Counted from the first letter of the stretch, positions 34,132 through 43,736 are shown. The stretch is 64,000 bases of DNA from Clostridium sp. 'White wine YQ' (GCF_028728205.1 NZ_JAQYUU010000001.1:1291318-1355317); one strand, 5' to 3'. Numbers and translations: made by a program. Notes: a model not told the origin generated them from the sequence alone.

Positions 34132-35524
34132 TATTCTCTCCTTCAAGAAAATTTATATAAGTATCTAAGCTAATTACTCCTTCCTCTAGGAGATTTTTAA
34201 GTCTAGTAAAAAAATTGCTGCTAAACTTAGAGCCTACTTCCCCTCTTAAGTATTCTTTTATATTTGCCTTTTCTATGTCCTTAATAAACAACATGTCGTA
34301 AATTAATATTCTCCCTTGAGTTCCAGTGTAATTACACTCTTCACAGCCAGTGCCCTTATAAGAAACTTCCATACTAATCTTGTGTTTATTTCTAATTTCA
34401 TCACTGATTCTATTAACAGTATTACAATTGCTACAATTCCGTTTAACTAATCTCTGAGAAATCACTAATATCATTGAATCCATTAGTAGATATTCCTCTA
34501 TACCCATCTCTTTTAATCTTGAAAAAACTTCATATGGGCTTTTCGTATGAATTGTTGTATATACCTTATGCCCTGTAATTGCTGCTCTTACTGCAATTCT
34601 TGCAGTTTCCTCATCACGTATTTCCCCAATCATTATAATATCTGGATCTTGTCTTAGAATACTTCTTAATCCATTTGAAAATGTTATTCCAGCTTTGGTA
34701 TTTACTCCAACTTGGTTTATCCCATTTATTAGCATTTCTACTGGATCTTCAATTGTTGTAATATTTACATCTTTACTTTTTTCTTCATTAAGTATTGAAT
34801 ACAATGTGGTTGATTTTCCAGAACCTGTAGGCCCATTTACCACTATCATCCCATTCCTTACAGCAAGGGCTCTTTTAAGCAAACTTAAATCATCTTTAGA
34901 GAAATTAAGATTTTCTAGATTATATTTATCCCAATTGTTATAAAGCACTCTTATTACTATTTTTTCACCATAATATGTCGGAAGTGTTGAAACTCTTAAA
35001 TCTAATAATTCTCCATTTTTCATGTTATGCAACATCTTTCCATCTTGAGGTCTTAATTTATCTGAAAAATCCATATTACTTTTTATCTTAATTCTAGTAG
35101 CAATATTTAAATATTTTTCCTTATCAATCTTAAATGCTAATATTAACGAACCATTTAATCTATATTTAATTAGTACCTCTTTTTCAAATGGCTCAAAATG
35201 TATGTCTGATGCTTTTTTGCTAATTGCGTCGTTAATTATATTTCCCTCGGTATCTATGTCTTTTTTATATATTCTTACTCCAAAACCAGCCTTTATTAAT
35301 TTCTTAATATTACTCTCTGATGATTTTATAGGAACAATCCCTGTAGAAAAGTTTTGTTCTAGATATTTTACCATTTCATCTGATACATTGCTCATAGCTA
35401 CATATATTTTCCCATTGTATCTACCTATAGGAATAATATTATACTTCTCACATATATCTAATGGAACTTCCTTAAGTAACCCTATATCGATGTTGTCTAA
35501 TGATAATTCTCCACCTAGGTTCAT
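34121..35524 (-). CDS. Pilus/pseudopilus assembly ATPase, PilB/GspE family
   Basis: 467 residues. An N-terminal GspE_N-like domain (about 20-90) is followed by the ATPase core. Walker A is GPTGSGKST (231-239), the Asp box TIEDPVE, Walker B LRQDPDIIMIGEIRD (about 290-304), and the His box TTIHTKSP. The zinc motif Cys364, Cys367, Cys394, Cys397 is complete, a feature of extension ATPases (PilB/GspE) and not of PilT. It powers pilin polymerisation from the cytoplasm. First gene of a nine-gene operon; GGGGGTGA precedes the ATG. No pilT or pilD lies in the window. Confidence 0.9.
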   Translation of the reverse strand: MNLGGELSLDNIDIGLLKEVPLDICEKYNIIPIGRYNGKIYVAMSNVSDEMVKYLEQNFSTGIVPIKSSESNIKKLIKAGFGVRIYKKDIDTEGNIINDAISKKASDIHFEPFEKEVLIKYRLNGSLILAFKIDKEKYLNIATRIKIKSNMDFSDKLRPQDGKMLHNMKNGELLDLRVSTLPTYYGEKIVIRVLYNNWDKYNLENLNFSKDDLSLLKRALAVRNGMIVVNGPTGSGKSTTLYSILNEEKSKDVNITTIEDPVEMLINGINQVGVNTKAGITFSNGLRSILRQDPDIIMIGEIRDEETARIAVRAAITGHKVYTTIHTKSPYEVFSRLKEMGIEEYLLMDSMILVISQRLVKRNCSNCNTVNRISDEIRNKHKISMEVSYKGTGCEECNYTGTQGRILIYDMLFIKDIEKANIKEYLRGEVGSKFSSNFFTRLKNLLEEGVISLDTYINFLEGENIEA

Positions 35525-35578
35525 TTAATCACCCCCAGTTCAGATTATTATCATATTTCTATTTTTTTAATCAAAAAA

Positions 35579-35606
35579 AGAAACAAATTATCGCTAATTT
35601 GTTTCT
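35579..35606 (-). terminator. Terminator overlapping the lipoprotein stop codon
   Basis: Twelve-base perfect stem AGAAACAAATTA / TAATTTGTTTCT with a four-base loop, then TTTTTT on the minus strand. The TAG of the gene at 35594 is inside the hairpin. Confidence 0.85.
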
Positions 35607-36628
35607 ATAAAAGAGTATTGTCCAGTTTTTTTAGATTTTATTTTTACTGTTCCATCAACTGAAACAAGTTCATATACGTCTTCTTTTGAAGATGAGTCAT
35701 CATAACCTATGAAAAGTATATTACCCTCTAGATCTTTTTCTATGCCCTTCTCTAAATCAATATTCTTAGGAAAATCATAAACCAATTTTTTTAACTTACC
35801 ATCACTTAAAAGATATAGTGAAGATAAACCATCTTTCCTTTTACCTAATATAAACATTTTATTTTCTAAAACAATTATGTCATTTATATTCTGTACTTCT
35901 GTAGTTAATACCTTCACTTTACTATTATCAATATCAAAGGAATTTAGTGATTTATTACCATCAAAATCAGATGTCAAATAAATAATTTTATTACCTTCTA
36001 CTTCTATGTATTCTATTGCTCCTTTCTTTATATCAAGCAAAAGTTTTTCATTATTGGTTTTAGTATTATAAAGAAATATTCCATTCAATTTACTTTCATC
36101 TTTAACACCATAATATATAATTGAATAATTATCTAGCCAAACGTAATTATTTCCAGAAATAAGCGTATTAGTTTTTAGTTCTGCAAACTTTTTATTTGAC
36201 GAATCATAAATACCTAAAGCAACATTATTTTCTTTTATTTCTTTTGAATAAAAAACCTTATCACCACTTGGAGACAACTTAACATCTTTTATATCTTTCC
36301 AAGAATCTATCGTATTTTCTTTATTCTCAATACCCAAAATAAGATTTTTAGAATTATCCACATTTTTTTCTCTCAAATATCTATTTTCTTTTTTATTATA
36401 ATTTATCAAAGCTCCTTCTTCATTATCTGAAAACTTTATATTTTTATCTAAATCTAATATAATTTGCATTTTTCCGTTATTATAGTAATTAACACTACCT
36501 TGTACTACTTTACTATAATCCTTGAATGAACTTTTATTTTTATCTGATTTTACATTATTATCACAAGAATATAAATTTAAAGATAAAACTGCAAGTACTA
36601 AAGGGTATGTTATTTTTTTAATTTTCAT
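35594..36628 (-). CDS. Lipoprotein with TolB-like beta-propeller repeats
   Basis: 344 residues. The N-terminus has a lipoprotein signal (MKIKKITYPLVLAVLSLNL) with Cys22 in LYSC, a slightly unusual lipobox with Tyr at -2. The mature part holds repeated beta-blade units (KLSPSGDKVFYSKEIKENN, YVWLDNYSIIYYGVKDES, NKIIYLTSDFDGNKSL), as in TolB/WD40-like propellers. It is likely attached to the outer face of the membrane. Ligand or partner unknown. It lies between the pilus operon and divergent rqcH; a link to the pilus is possible but has no sequence support. Confidence 0.75.
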   Translation of the reverse strand: MKIKKITYPLVLAVLSLNLYSCDNNVKSDKNKSSFKDYSKVVQGSVNYYNNGKMQIILDLDKNIKFSDNEEGALINYNKKENRYLREKNVDNSKNLILGIENKENTIDSWKDIKDVKLSPSGDKVFYSKEIKENNVALGIYDSSNKKFAELKTNTLISGNNYVWLDNYSIIYYGVKDESKLNGIFLYNTKTNNEKLLLDIKKGAIEYIEVEGNKIIYLTSDFDGNKSLNSFDIDNSKVKVLTTEVQNINDIIVLENKMFILGKRKDGLSSLYLLSDGKLKKLVYDFPKNIDLEKGIEKDLEGNILFIGYDDSSSKEDVYELVSVDGTVKIKSKKTGQYSFIETN

Positions 36629-36729
36629 AACTTAAACTAAATATCCTCCTATTTATAAAAAGTGATTTATATGTTATATATATTTTTCTATTAATTTACT
36701 CCCTTAAATAGTTCAGCCTATAGAAATTC

Positions 36730-36759
36730 TTGATACAAATGTTTTAAAAATGTTATACT
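36730..36759 (+). promoter_or_regulatory. Sigma-A promoter of rqcH
   Basis: TTGATA at 36730-36735 and TATACT at 36754-36759, spacer 18 bases, 33 bases before the rqcH ATG. Confidence 0.65.
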
Positions 36760-36791
36760 AAATTTATCTTTTTAATGAAAGGAAGATTTCT

Positions 36792-38513
36792 ATGGCTTTA
36801 GACGGTATTTTTTTACACTATTTTGTTGATGAATTAAAACCATCATTAATTGGTGCTAAAATTGATAAAATAAATCAACCTGAAAAGGATGAAATAATAT
36901 TAACCTTAAGGACTAGTGGAGAAAATAAGAAATTTCTTATCTCTGCATCAAGTAAACACCCTCGTTTTCATTTTACTAAAGAACCTAAAGCAAATCCACT
37001 AAAAGCCCCAATGTTTTTAATGGTTTTGAGAAAATATCTATCTAGTGGCAAAATTGTAGATGTCACTCAATATAAGAATGATAGAATAATAACCCTCCAC
37101 GTTGAAGCAATGGACGAACTTGGATTTAACTCCCTATATAAGTTAGTTATTGAAATTATGGGGAGACATAGTAATATTACTTTAATAAGGGACAGAGATA
37201 ATAAAATCATGGAATGTATAAAACACATATCATCTGACGTAAATTCGTACCGTGTTTTATTTCCTGGTGTAACATACGTATTCCCTCCAGATAGTAATAA
37301 ACTAGATCCATTTAATTTTAACAAGGATGAGCTTACTGAAATATATAGAGAAAAATCAATTGAATTAGATAAAAATATGTTTTTCAATTTATTTACTGGT
37401 ATAAGTAAACTTCTTAGTTCAGAAATGTTTGACATTTATTCAAAAAACACCGCAGATAATTCAATTGATACAATTTCAGATTTTACTATAAACTATTTTA
37501 AAAATCTTGATTCTCAAATTAAGTTCTTACTTTTTAAAGATAATGACGAATTTAAAGATTTTTATATAACATCTATAAAAAATTATATGAACTTATATTG
37601 TGAAGAGTTCCAAGATCCTTCTGAGCTATTAGAATTATTTTTTAAAGGTAAGGATAAACAGGATCGAATTAAATCTAAATCAAGTGGCCTTCAAAAAATC
37701 ATCAATACTAATATCGAAAGATGTAATAAAAAGTTAAGTATATTAACCTCTACATTAGATGAATGTAAGAAGAAAGATAGCTATAAAATTAAAGGTGACC
37801 TACTTACAGCATACATTTATAGTATAAAAAAGGGTGACAATTCAATTAAACTTTTAAATTTTTATAATGAAAATGAAGAAGAGTATTTGGATATAGATCT
37901 TGATACAAATAAAACTCCTTCAGAAAATGTTCAATATTATTATAAGAAATATAATAAATTAAAAAAATCTGAAGAAAATGCACTGGAGCAGTTAAGTAAA
38001 AATGATGAAGAATTAGAATATCTTAAATCTGTACTTTCAAATCTGGAAAATTCGGAACAGTATTCAGATATTGATGATATAAAGAAGGAATTAATTGAAA
38101 CAGGATATATAAAATTCAAGAAAAATCCTAAAGATAAAAAGGATAAGGCAACTAAACCACTTCATTTCATTTCAAGTGATGGATTAGATATTTTTGTTGG
38201 TAAGAATAATATCCAAAATGATTATCTTACATTAAAGTTTGCACATAAAGAAGACACTTGGCTTCATACAAAAGAAATCCCAGGTTCTCATGTAATAATC
38301 AAAGGAGGAAATGTACCTGATAGTACCCTTAGGGAAGCAGCTAACCTTGCTGCCTATTATAGCAAAGGAAAGCTATCTTCAAATATTCCTATTGACTATA
38401 CCAAAGTTAAATATGTAAAGAAACCAAACTCAGCTAAGCCAGGAATGGTTATTTATACAAATAATAAAACCCTCTATGTTAACCCAAGTGAACCTAATTT
38501 AATTAGAAAATAA
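36792..38513 (+). CDS. rqcH: Rqc2 homologue RqcH (NFACT/FbpA family)
   Basis: 573 residues, typical NFACT-N / HhH / coiled-coil / NFACT-R order. The N-terminal segment LDGIFLHYFVDELKPSLIGAKI and the C-terminal EDTWLHTKEIPGSHVIIKGG are diagnostic. The central coiled coil spans about 300-430. RqcH binds stalled 50S-nascent-chain complexes and adds alanine tails that mark the chain for degradation. Related proteins were formerly annotated as fibronectin-binding proteins. Start supported by AAAGGAAG; own promoter and terminator. One of few plus-strand genes in this half. Confidence 0.95.
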   Translation: MALDGIFLHYFVDELKPSLIGAKIDKINQPEKDEIILTLRTSGENKKFLISASSKHPRFHFTKEPKANPLKAPMFLMVLRKYLSSGKIVDVTQYKNDRIITLHVEAMDELGFNSLYKLVIEIMGRHSNITLIRDRDNKIMECIKHISSDVNSYRVLFPGVTYVFPPDSNKLDPFNFNKDELTEIYREKSIELDKNMFFNLFTGISKLLSSEMFDIYSKNTADNSIDTISDFTINYFKNLDSQIKFLLFKDNDEFKDFYITSIKNYMNLYCEEFQDPSELLELFFKGKDKQDRIKSKSSGLQKIINTNIERCNKKLSILTSTLDECKKKDSYKIKGDLLTAYIYSIKKGDNSIKLLNFYNENEEEYLDIDLDTNKTPSENVQYYYKKYNKLKKSEENALEQLSKNDEELEYLKSVLSNLENSEQYSDIDDIKKELIETGYIKFKKNPKDKKDKATKPLHFISSDGLDIFVGKNNIQNDYLTLKFAHKEDTWLHTKEIPGSHVIIKGGNVPDSTLREAANLAAYYSKGKLSSNIPIDYTKVKYVKKPNSAKPGMVIYTNNKTLYVNPSEPNLIRK

Positions 38514-38514
38514 G

Positions 38515-38546
38515 AAGCAGGGCATTAAATATTTAATGCCCTGCTT
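38515..38546. terminator. Bidirectional terminator between rqcH and the methyltransferase gene
   Basis: Sixteen-base perfect inverted repeat (AAGCAGGGCATTAAAT and its complement) between convergent genes; A/T-rich on both sides. Confidence 0.88.
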
Positions 38547-38557
38547 TCATATGAACT

Positions 38558-39673
38558 TTATTTTCTAAAATATTCATAATAATAACATTTTAATCTACCA
38601 TTGTATAATTTTCTGTTCTTATCTGATTTAACTCCAAAAAGCTTCTGAAAATCTTCATATGAAGTTAAGATATTCATTTGAAGATTTGGATTACTTTTTT
38701 TAAGTTCACCTAGTTTCTTATATAAAATTTTAATTTCTTCTTCCTCACCAATTCTTTCTCCATATGGAGGATTAGAAATTATAAATACATCATCCTTTTT
38801 AAGTTCAAAATCCATAAAATCCTGCTTATGGAATTCAATATTACCTGAAACCCCAGCAAGTCTTGCATTATCTTTTGCAACAGATAATAATCTGCCATTT
38901 ATATCATAACCAAATAATTTGATATTGTTATTCTTTATTGACTTTCTTGCACCATCCCTCACTTGATCCCAAAGAGATTTAGGCATATTAGGCCATTCTT
39001 CACTAACAAATTTTCTATTTAATCCTGGTGCCATATCCCTAGCAACCATTACAGCCTCAATCAATATTGTTCCTGAACCACAAAAAGGATCTATTAAAGT
39101 TTCTTTACCTGACCACTTAGATAAAAGAACCATTGCTGCTGCAAGTGTTTCTTTAAGTGGTGCCTCACCAGCTTTTTCTCTATATCCTCTTTTATGTAAT
39201 CCAAGTCCAGATGTATCAACTGATAATGTTGCCTTGTCTTTTAATAAGGATATTTCTGTCTTATAAACAGGACCATCCTCTGAAAAAATTGTTCTATTGT
39301 ACTTCTCTTGCATACTTGTAACTATAGCCTTCTTAACTATTGATTGGCAATCTGGGACTGAATGCAATGTAGATTTAACTGATTTACCGGTTACATGCAT
39401 CTTACCATCTACTGGTATAAGTGCCCCCCAATTTATAGCTTTTGTACCTTGAAATAGCTCTTCAAAGCTTCTAGCTTCAAATTCTCCCATATTAATTAAT
39501 ATTCTTTCTGCAGTTCTTAAATGTATGTTAGCAATGACAATATCTAACTCATCTCCTGTGAAATGCACCTTACCATTTTCGAGTATTAATTCATCATATC
39601 CTAAAGATTTTAGTTCCTTTGCTACTACTGATTCTAGTCCAAAGGCAGATGTTGCAATTAAATTATAATCCAT
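38558..39673 (-). CDS. THUMP-domain rRNA methyltransferase (YpsC/RlmL-like)
   Basis: 371 residues: a THUMP RNA-binding domain (about 45-155) followed by an UPF0020 SAM-dependent methyltransferase. The SAM site is TLIDPFCGSGTILIEA and the catalytic motif ISNPPYGERIGEE. It corresponds to the N-terminal half of E. coli RlmL, which makes m2G2445 in 23S rRNA; Firmicutes YpsC lacks the RlmK half, as here. An AGGAG ribosome site precedes the ATG. Transcribed just after pyrR (14-base gap), so co-transcribed with rluD-pyrR. Confidence 0.9.
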   Translation of the reverse strand: MDYNLIATSAFGLESVVAKELKSLGYDELILENGKVHFTGDELDIVIANIHLRTAERILINMGEFEARSFEELFQGTKAINWGALIPVDGKMHVTGKSVKSTLHSVPDCQSIVKKAIVTSMQEKYNRTIFSEDGPVYKTEISLLKDKATLSVDTSGLGLHKRGYREKAGEAPLKETLAAAMVLLSKWSGKETLIDPFCGSGTILIEAVMVARDMAPGLNRKFVSEEWPNMPKSLWDQVRDGARKSIKNNNIKLFGYDINGRLLSVAKDNARLAGVSGNIEFHKQDFMDFELKKDDVFIISNPPYGERIGEEEEIKILYKKLGELKKSNPNLQMNILTSYEDFQKLFGVKSDKNRKLYNGRLKCYYYEYFRK

Positions 39674-39687
39674 TAAATATGCTCCTT

Positions 39688-40224
39688 TTACTTTTCATAT
39701 ATTTTAACAGAATCTTCCTTATCTATTTCCTTAATTTCCACTGCAATTATCTCAGAGCTTGAAGTCGGAATGTTTTTGCCAACATAATCAGCTCTTATAG
39801 GAAGTTCTTTATGTCCTCTATCAATAAGTACAGCCAGTTGTATTGATTTAGGTCTTTGATAATCAATTATTGCATCTATTGCAGCTCTAGCTGTTCTACA
39901 GGTAAATAGAACATCATCTACTATAATAACCTTTTTATTTCTTATCTCAATACCTATATCATTGTCGGATACAGATGGAGCTTGACCAATTTCACCTAAA
40001 TCATCTCTATAAAGAGTAATATCTACCATTCCTACTGGAACCTCAAAACCTTCTATATTTTTTATTTGTTCAGCAATTCTCTGTGCTAAAGGATATCCTC
40101 TTCTTTTAATTCCTATAAGTACTATATCTTCAACACCTTTATTTTTTTCTATAATCTCGTGAGATATTCTAATCAAGCTTCTTCTTATTGCATTTTCATC
40201 TAATAAGATTGATTTTAATTTCAT
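39688..40224 (-). CDS. pyrR: PyrR regulator / uracil phosphoribosyltransferase
   Basis: 178 residues. The PRPP-binding loop is [16 protein letters not shown], with Cys109 where Bacillus PyrR has Gly. The C-terminal [26 protein letters not shown] is strongly conserved. PyrR binds pyr mRNA leaders with UMP to promote termination and has weak UPRTase activity. It follows rluD by nine bases, as in the common Firmicutes lspA-rluD-pyrR order, although lspA is absent here. No pyr biosynthetic gene or obvious PyrR anti-terminator is in the window, so regulation acts elsewhere. Confidence 0.94.
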   Translation of the reverse strand: MKLKSILLDENAIRRSLIRISHEIIEKNKGVEDIVLIGIKRRGYPLAQRIAEQIKNIEGFEVPVGMVDITLYRDDLGEIGQAPSVSDNDIGIEIRNKKVIIVDDVLFTCRTARAAIDAIIDYQRPKSIQLAVLIDRGHKELPIRADYVGKNIPTSSSEIIAVEIKEIDKEDSVKIYEK

Positions 40225-40232
40225 TTTTTCAC

Positions 40233-41141
40233 CTATCCCCTTAATTTTTTAATTGCTTCTTGAAAATATTCAGGAAGTTCTGAAGAAAATTCCATATATT
40301 CTTTTGTACTTGGATGTATAAAACCCAATAACCTTGCATGTAGCATTTGCCCATTAGTTGAAGTTTTTTGCTTTTTAAATCCATAAACTGGATCTCCAAC
40401 TAAAGGGTGTCCTATTTTGGCCATATGCACTCTTATCTGATGTGTTCTACCAGTTTCCAAATTACATTTAACAAGTGTATATCTATCATACACTTCTATA
40501 ACCTCATAATGCGTAATTGCTTCCCTTCCATCTTCAACAATTGCCATCTTGATTCTTTCTTTTGGATGTCTTCCAATAGGTGCATTTACAGTTCCTTTTA
40601 ATTCTTTTATTCTACCTTCAACTAATGCAATATATTCCCTTTTCATAGAATGATCCTTTAATTGCTTTGATAAAAAACTATGACTTTGATCATTTTTAGC
40701 TATTACTAATACTCCTGATGTATCTTTATCAATCCTATGTACTATTCCAGGTCTGATTACACCATTTATTCCTGAAAGATCTTTACAATGAAATAGCAAT
40801 GCATTAACTAATGTCCCTGTATAATTACCAGGAGCAGGATGTACAACCATCCCTTGTGGTTTATTCACTACTATTACATCTTTATCTTCATAAATTATAT
40901 CGAGTGGAATATTTTCAGCTTCAACCTGAAGATTTGTAGCTTCAGGTAACTCTACGCTGACTAAATCATTTATTTTTAATTTATAACTACTTTTTATATT
41001 CTTACCGTTTACTAAAACATTTTTAGAATCTATCAATTCTTGAATAAAGCTTCTTGACTTATCCGTTAAAACTTCGGATAAGTATTTATCTATTCTTACA
41101 TCAACAAACTCTTCATTTACATTTAAAGTTCTTTCTTCCAT
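40233..41141 (-). CDS. rluD: Ribosomal large subunit pseudouridine synthase D
   Basis: 302 residues from the ATG at 41141; an in-frame GTG at 41165 would add eight residues. An N-terminal S4 domain (about 17-62) precedes the RluA-type catalytic domain with the motif HRIDKDTSG, Asp140 being the nucleophile. It forms pseudouridines near helix 69 of 23S rRNA. The second half has [23 protein letters not shown]. Located between the DksA-type gene and pyrR, in the same operon. Confidence 0.93.
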   Translation of the reverse strand: MEERTLNVNEEFVDVRIDKYLSEVLTDKSRSFIQELIDSKNVLVNGKNIKSSYKLKINDLVSVELPEATNLQVEAENIPLDIIYEDKDVIVVNKPQGMVVHPAPGNYTGTLVNALLFHCKDLSGINGVIRPGIVHRIDKDTSGVLVIAKNDQSHSFLSKQLKDHSMKREYIALVEGRIKELKGTVNAPIGRHPKERIKMAIVEDGREAITHYEVIEVYDRYTLVKCNLETGRTHQIRVHMAKIGHPLVGDPVYGFKKQKTSTNGQMLHARLLGFIHPSTKEYMEFSSELPEYFQEAIKKLRG

Positions 41142-41167
41142 AATAATTATTGCCTCTCCCACCAAAA

Positions 41168-41785
41168 CTAATCTGGTAAACTTGCTTTATATTGAGCGTT
41201 GCTAATCTTTTCTATTGGATCAACATATTCATCGTCATCATTATAAAGATTATCTGAATTATCAATGCTATAATAATCATCCACTTTATTATAGTTATAT
41301 ACATCTTGATAATTATCAATAGTTCCATCTACTATATTTTCTTTTCTATCTGCATGATCGAAATAAAATGGATTCCCTAAAACCTTTTCTTCTACAGGTC
41401 TCTCTATTTCATTTGTTTTAGAAGAAATTTTCTTTTGACATTCAATACAATACTCTGCATAAGGTATAAAATCTAATCTTTCCTTAGATATCTCAGTTCC
41501 ACAGTATTTGCACTTACCATATGTACCATTTTCAATAGCATCTAATGATCTTTCAATTTGAGAGTAAATTTTATCCTCTCTTGCTTTTAATGCAATCCCT
41601 GTTTCCATAGTGTAAATTTCACCAGCTGTATCAGCAGGATGATTATCATAATGAGATATTTCAGATGCTACCTCTATGTTAGTATATACCATATCATTGT
41701 CTCTTAGATTTTTTATAATTTTTTTAACTTCTTCTTTTTCACTCAATAGTTTCTTTTTATAAAGCTTCATTAAGTTGTCGTCCAT
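41168..41785 (-). CDS. TraR/DksA-type zinc finger protein, YteA family
   Basis: 205 residues. A helical N-terminal half has SHYDNHPADTAGEIYTMETGIAL, the YteA signature. A C4 zinc finger has Cys92, Cys95, Cys113 and Cys116 (CKYC and CIEC), and an acidic tail (about 165-195) is rich in Asp, Asn and Tyr. DksA-type proteins enter the RNA polymerase secondary channel; YteA family members are sporulation-linked. GGAGG-like GGGTGG precedes the ATG. An 0A-box-like TGTCGAA lies 74 bases upstream. Confidence 0.88.
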   Translation of the reverse strand: MDDNLMKLYKKKLLSEKEEVKKIIKNLRDNDMVYTNIEVASEISHYDNHPADTAGEIYTMETGIALKAREDKIYSQIERSLDAIENGTYGKCKYCGTEISKERLDFIPYAEYCIECQKKISSKTNEIERPVEEKVLGNPFYFDHADRKENIVDGTIDNYQDVYNYNKVDDYYSIDNSDNLYNDDDEYVDPIEKISNAQYKASLPD

Positions 41786-41858
41786 AATACCACCCTCTTT
41801 TGATTTTTTAAATCTAACTTCAACATATGTATTTTCTACCAGTCGTTAATAGATATGT

Positions 41859-41865
41859 TGTCGAA
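41859..41865 (+). promoter_or_regulatory. Possible Spo0A box upstream of the DksA-type gene
   Basis: TGTCGAA matches the 0A-box core and is the same heptamer found in the spo0A promoter. It lies 74 bases upstream of the start at 41785, a plausible regulatory distance. A seven-base match can occur by chance. Confidence 0.35.
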
Positions 41866-41997
41866 TAGAATTACTCATATATATTCTTATCAAAATCAAG
41901 CAATATTATTATTACAATACACTCTTAATTTACATATTATAAAGTATATGATAAATTTAAGCTACCTAAATTTCAAGAGATTTCTAAAAAAAAAGAA

Positions 41998-42019
41998 GCA
42001 AAATCCTTACAGATTTTGC
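41998..42019 (-). terminator. Intrinsic terminator of divIVA
   Basis: Stem GCAAAATC / GATTTTGC with a six-base loop, then CTTTTTTTTT on the minus strand, nine bases past the divIVA stop. Confidence 0.88.
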
Positions 42020-42027
42020 ACTTGAAA

Positions 42028-42624
42028 CTATTTATTTGCAAAAAAACTTTTTATTTGATCAAGATCAGTATTACTAACTTCTTCTTCAATTGATTCATTA
42101 GTTATTGGATCCTCTTCAATGGTTCTTTCTTCTATAACTTCTTCTACAGGAGTTCCAATGCTGTAATTTTTAATTACTTCTTTTTCCAAATCATCAAAAG
42201 TTTCTAGTTGTGTATTCATAAAATTTCTAAACTTAGCTCTAAATCTTACAAATTCTTGTTTTACTTTATCATATTCATCATTAATTTGTATTACATCTCC
42301 ATGAGCCTTATCTAATATTTTTTGTGCTGCATCGTTTGCATTTTTTACAATTAAATCAGCCTCTTTTTGCGATGAAGATCTTGCTTGTTCAGCTGCATTT
42401 TGAGCTAATAAAAGAGTATTTTGAATTGTATTTTCAATCTTATTATAGTGATCTAACTTTTCAGTTAAATTAGTTACAGTATCCTTAAGGTGAGAATTTT
42501 CTTTGTAAATTTCTTCATAGTTTTCAACTATTTCATCAAGAAACTCATCTACTTCTTCCGGACTGTATCCTCTAAGCCCTCTTTTAAACTCCTTATTACT
42601 TATGTCTGCTGGAGTAATTTTCAT
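42028..42624 (-). CDS. divIVA: Cell-division/polarity protein DivIVA
   Basis: 198 residues from the ATG at 42624 (AGAGGTGA upstream). The N-terminal lipid-binding motif ITPADISNKEFKRGLRGYSP is followed by VDEFLDEIVENYE and a long coiled coil (about 30-150) and acidic tail. DivIVA senses negative membrane curvature at poles and septa, positioning the Min system and chromosome anchors at sporulation. The tail (Glu-rich, about 160-190) is longer than the minimal form. It lies eight bases after ylmH; the ylmE-sepF-yggT-ylmH-divIVA order is canonical. Confidence 0.95.
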   Translation of the reverse strand: MKITPADISNKEFKRGLRGYSPEEVDEFLDEIVENYEEIYKENSHLKDTVTNLTEKLDHYNKIENTIQNTLLLAQNAAEQARSSSQKEADLIVKNANDAAQKILDKAHGDVIQINDEYDKVKQEFVRFRAKFRNFMNTQLETFDDLEKEVIKNYSIGTPVEEVIEERTIEEDPITNESIEEEVSNTDLDQIKSFFANK

Positions 42625-42640
42625 ACGTATCACCTCTACA

Positions 42641-43408
42641 TTATGTATATTTTTTTATTTTAATTCTTAATTTATCACTTTTTGTTTTTCCAACTATTTC
42701 ACTAATTATATACTTACCTTTGCCTCTTATAGTGATTCTTGAATCTAATTTTACCTCTGAGCTCTTATTAATGTCATCTGAATAATCTATAAGTACTTTC
42801 CCAGAATCAATAAGTTTCACAGCATTTGCTCTTGAACAATTAGCAATTTCGCTTACTAATGCATCTGCTCTAAGTGAAGCTACATTAATAATAGACTCAG
42901 TAAAATCTATGTGTGGTAATTCTTCTAAATCAGTTATAAATTCAACAGTGCAAGGATTTTTGCCTACAGAAATAAGATTTTCAATTATAAACTTGCCAAT
43001 TTCCTCACAAACTACAAAATAGCATTTATTATCTTTGATAACTAAATCCCCAATCTTATTTCTCTTTATTCCTAAAGATAATATAGCACCTAAATAATCC
43101 TTGTGCTCTAAAACTTTAAACTTTGAATTATTTATTATTTTTAGCATTGAAATAGGATATGGGGTATTATAGCCATTGTTGAATGAAATCATTCTTCTTT
43201 CGCTTTCCTCAAATACACCGTTGCACTCTATTTTCATTATATGAGATAACCTTTTGTAAAAAAAGTTCCATATATTAGGGGTTAAAAAATCCTGTGTAAA
43301 AATTGTAGTTTCATATTGCATAGAAATATTAGCCTTCTCCAAAACAGATTGAGCTAAATTTAATTCTTCTCCAGAAAAATGTGCAATTAATTCTTTTTTA
43401 TCAATCAT
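42641..43408 (-). CDS. ylmH: S4-domain RNA-binding protein YlmH
   Basis: 255 residues. An N-terminal alpha/beta region is followed by a C-terminal S4 domain (about 175-240), ending in GKTKSDKLRIKIKKY. The segment RLDALVSEIANCSRANAVKLI-like at about 190 is the S4 core. YlmH-type proteins bind the large ribosomal subunit and help recycle stalled nascent chains in parallel with RqcH. The ribosome site is weak (GGGTATTATAATAA before ATG), so coupling to yggT (3-base gap) is likely. Confidence 0.9.
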   Translation of the reverse strand: MIDKKELIAHFSGEELNLAQSVLEKANISMQYETTIFTQDFLTPNIWNFFYKRLSHIMKIECNGVFEESERRMISFNNGYNTPYPISMLKIINNSKFKVLEHKDYLGAILSLGIKRNKIGDLVIKDNKCYFVVCEEIGKFIIENLISVGKNPCTVEFITDLEELPHIDFTESIINVASLRADALVSEIANCSRANAVKLIDSGKVLIDYSDDINKSSEVKLDSRITIRGKGKYIISEIVGKTKSDKLRIKIKKYT

Positions 43409-43411
43409 TTA

Positions 43412-43663
43412 TTATAATACCCTAAATAATAAGGATTGTATGAATTGTATTGCAAGTAATGCCAATAATGGAGAAAAATCGATCGGTAGATTTAAATTAA
43501 GTCTATCTTGTAGTCTTCTAAAAGGCTCAAGTATAGGGCCAGTAAATTTATTTAATGATCGATATATATTAACAGCATAACCCATCTGAGCTGCCATAGA
43601 TAATATAACATCCAAAATTATAGCCCACTCTAATATTTTAAAAAGTAAAAGTATAGCTATCAC
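43412..43663 (-). CDS. YggT-family membrane protein
   Basis: 83 residues, two membrane helices (about 2-25 and 60-82) linked by YRSLNKFTGPILEPFRRLQDRL, the YggT signature PILEPFRRL. It probably acts in cell envelope or division, by association with sepF and divIVA. Start GTG at 43663, with AAGGGATTG upstream. Confidence 0.9.
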   Translation of the reverse strand: MIAILLLFKILEWAIILDVILSMAAQMGYAVNIYRSLNKFTGPILEPFRRLQDRLNLNLPIDFSPLLALLAIQFIQSLLFRVL

Positions 43664-43736
43664 ACGATTTCAATCCCTTCTTTAATAGTAATTATATTCT
43701 TAAAACTTAGTACAAATAAGAGTACTCTACACTATA

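Noticed and set aside
39892-39910. Cys109 in the PRPP loop of PyrR in place of Gly, considered as a loss of UPRTase function.
   Set aside because: The rest of the loop is intact and I believe Cys occurs here in other clostridial PyrR proteins.
40225-41167. PyrR-binding attenuator near rluD-pyrR.
   Set aside because: pyrR starts within a few bases of the rluD stop with no leader space and no hairpin pair seen.
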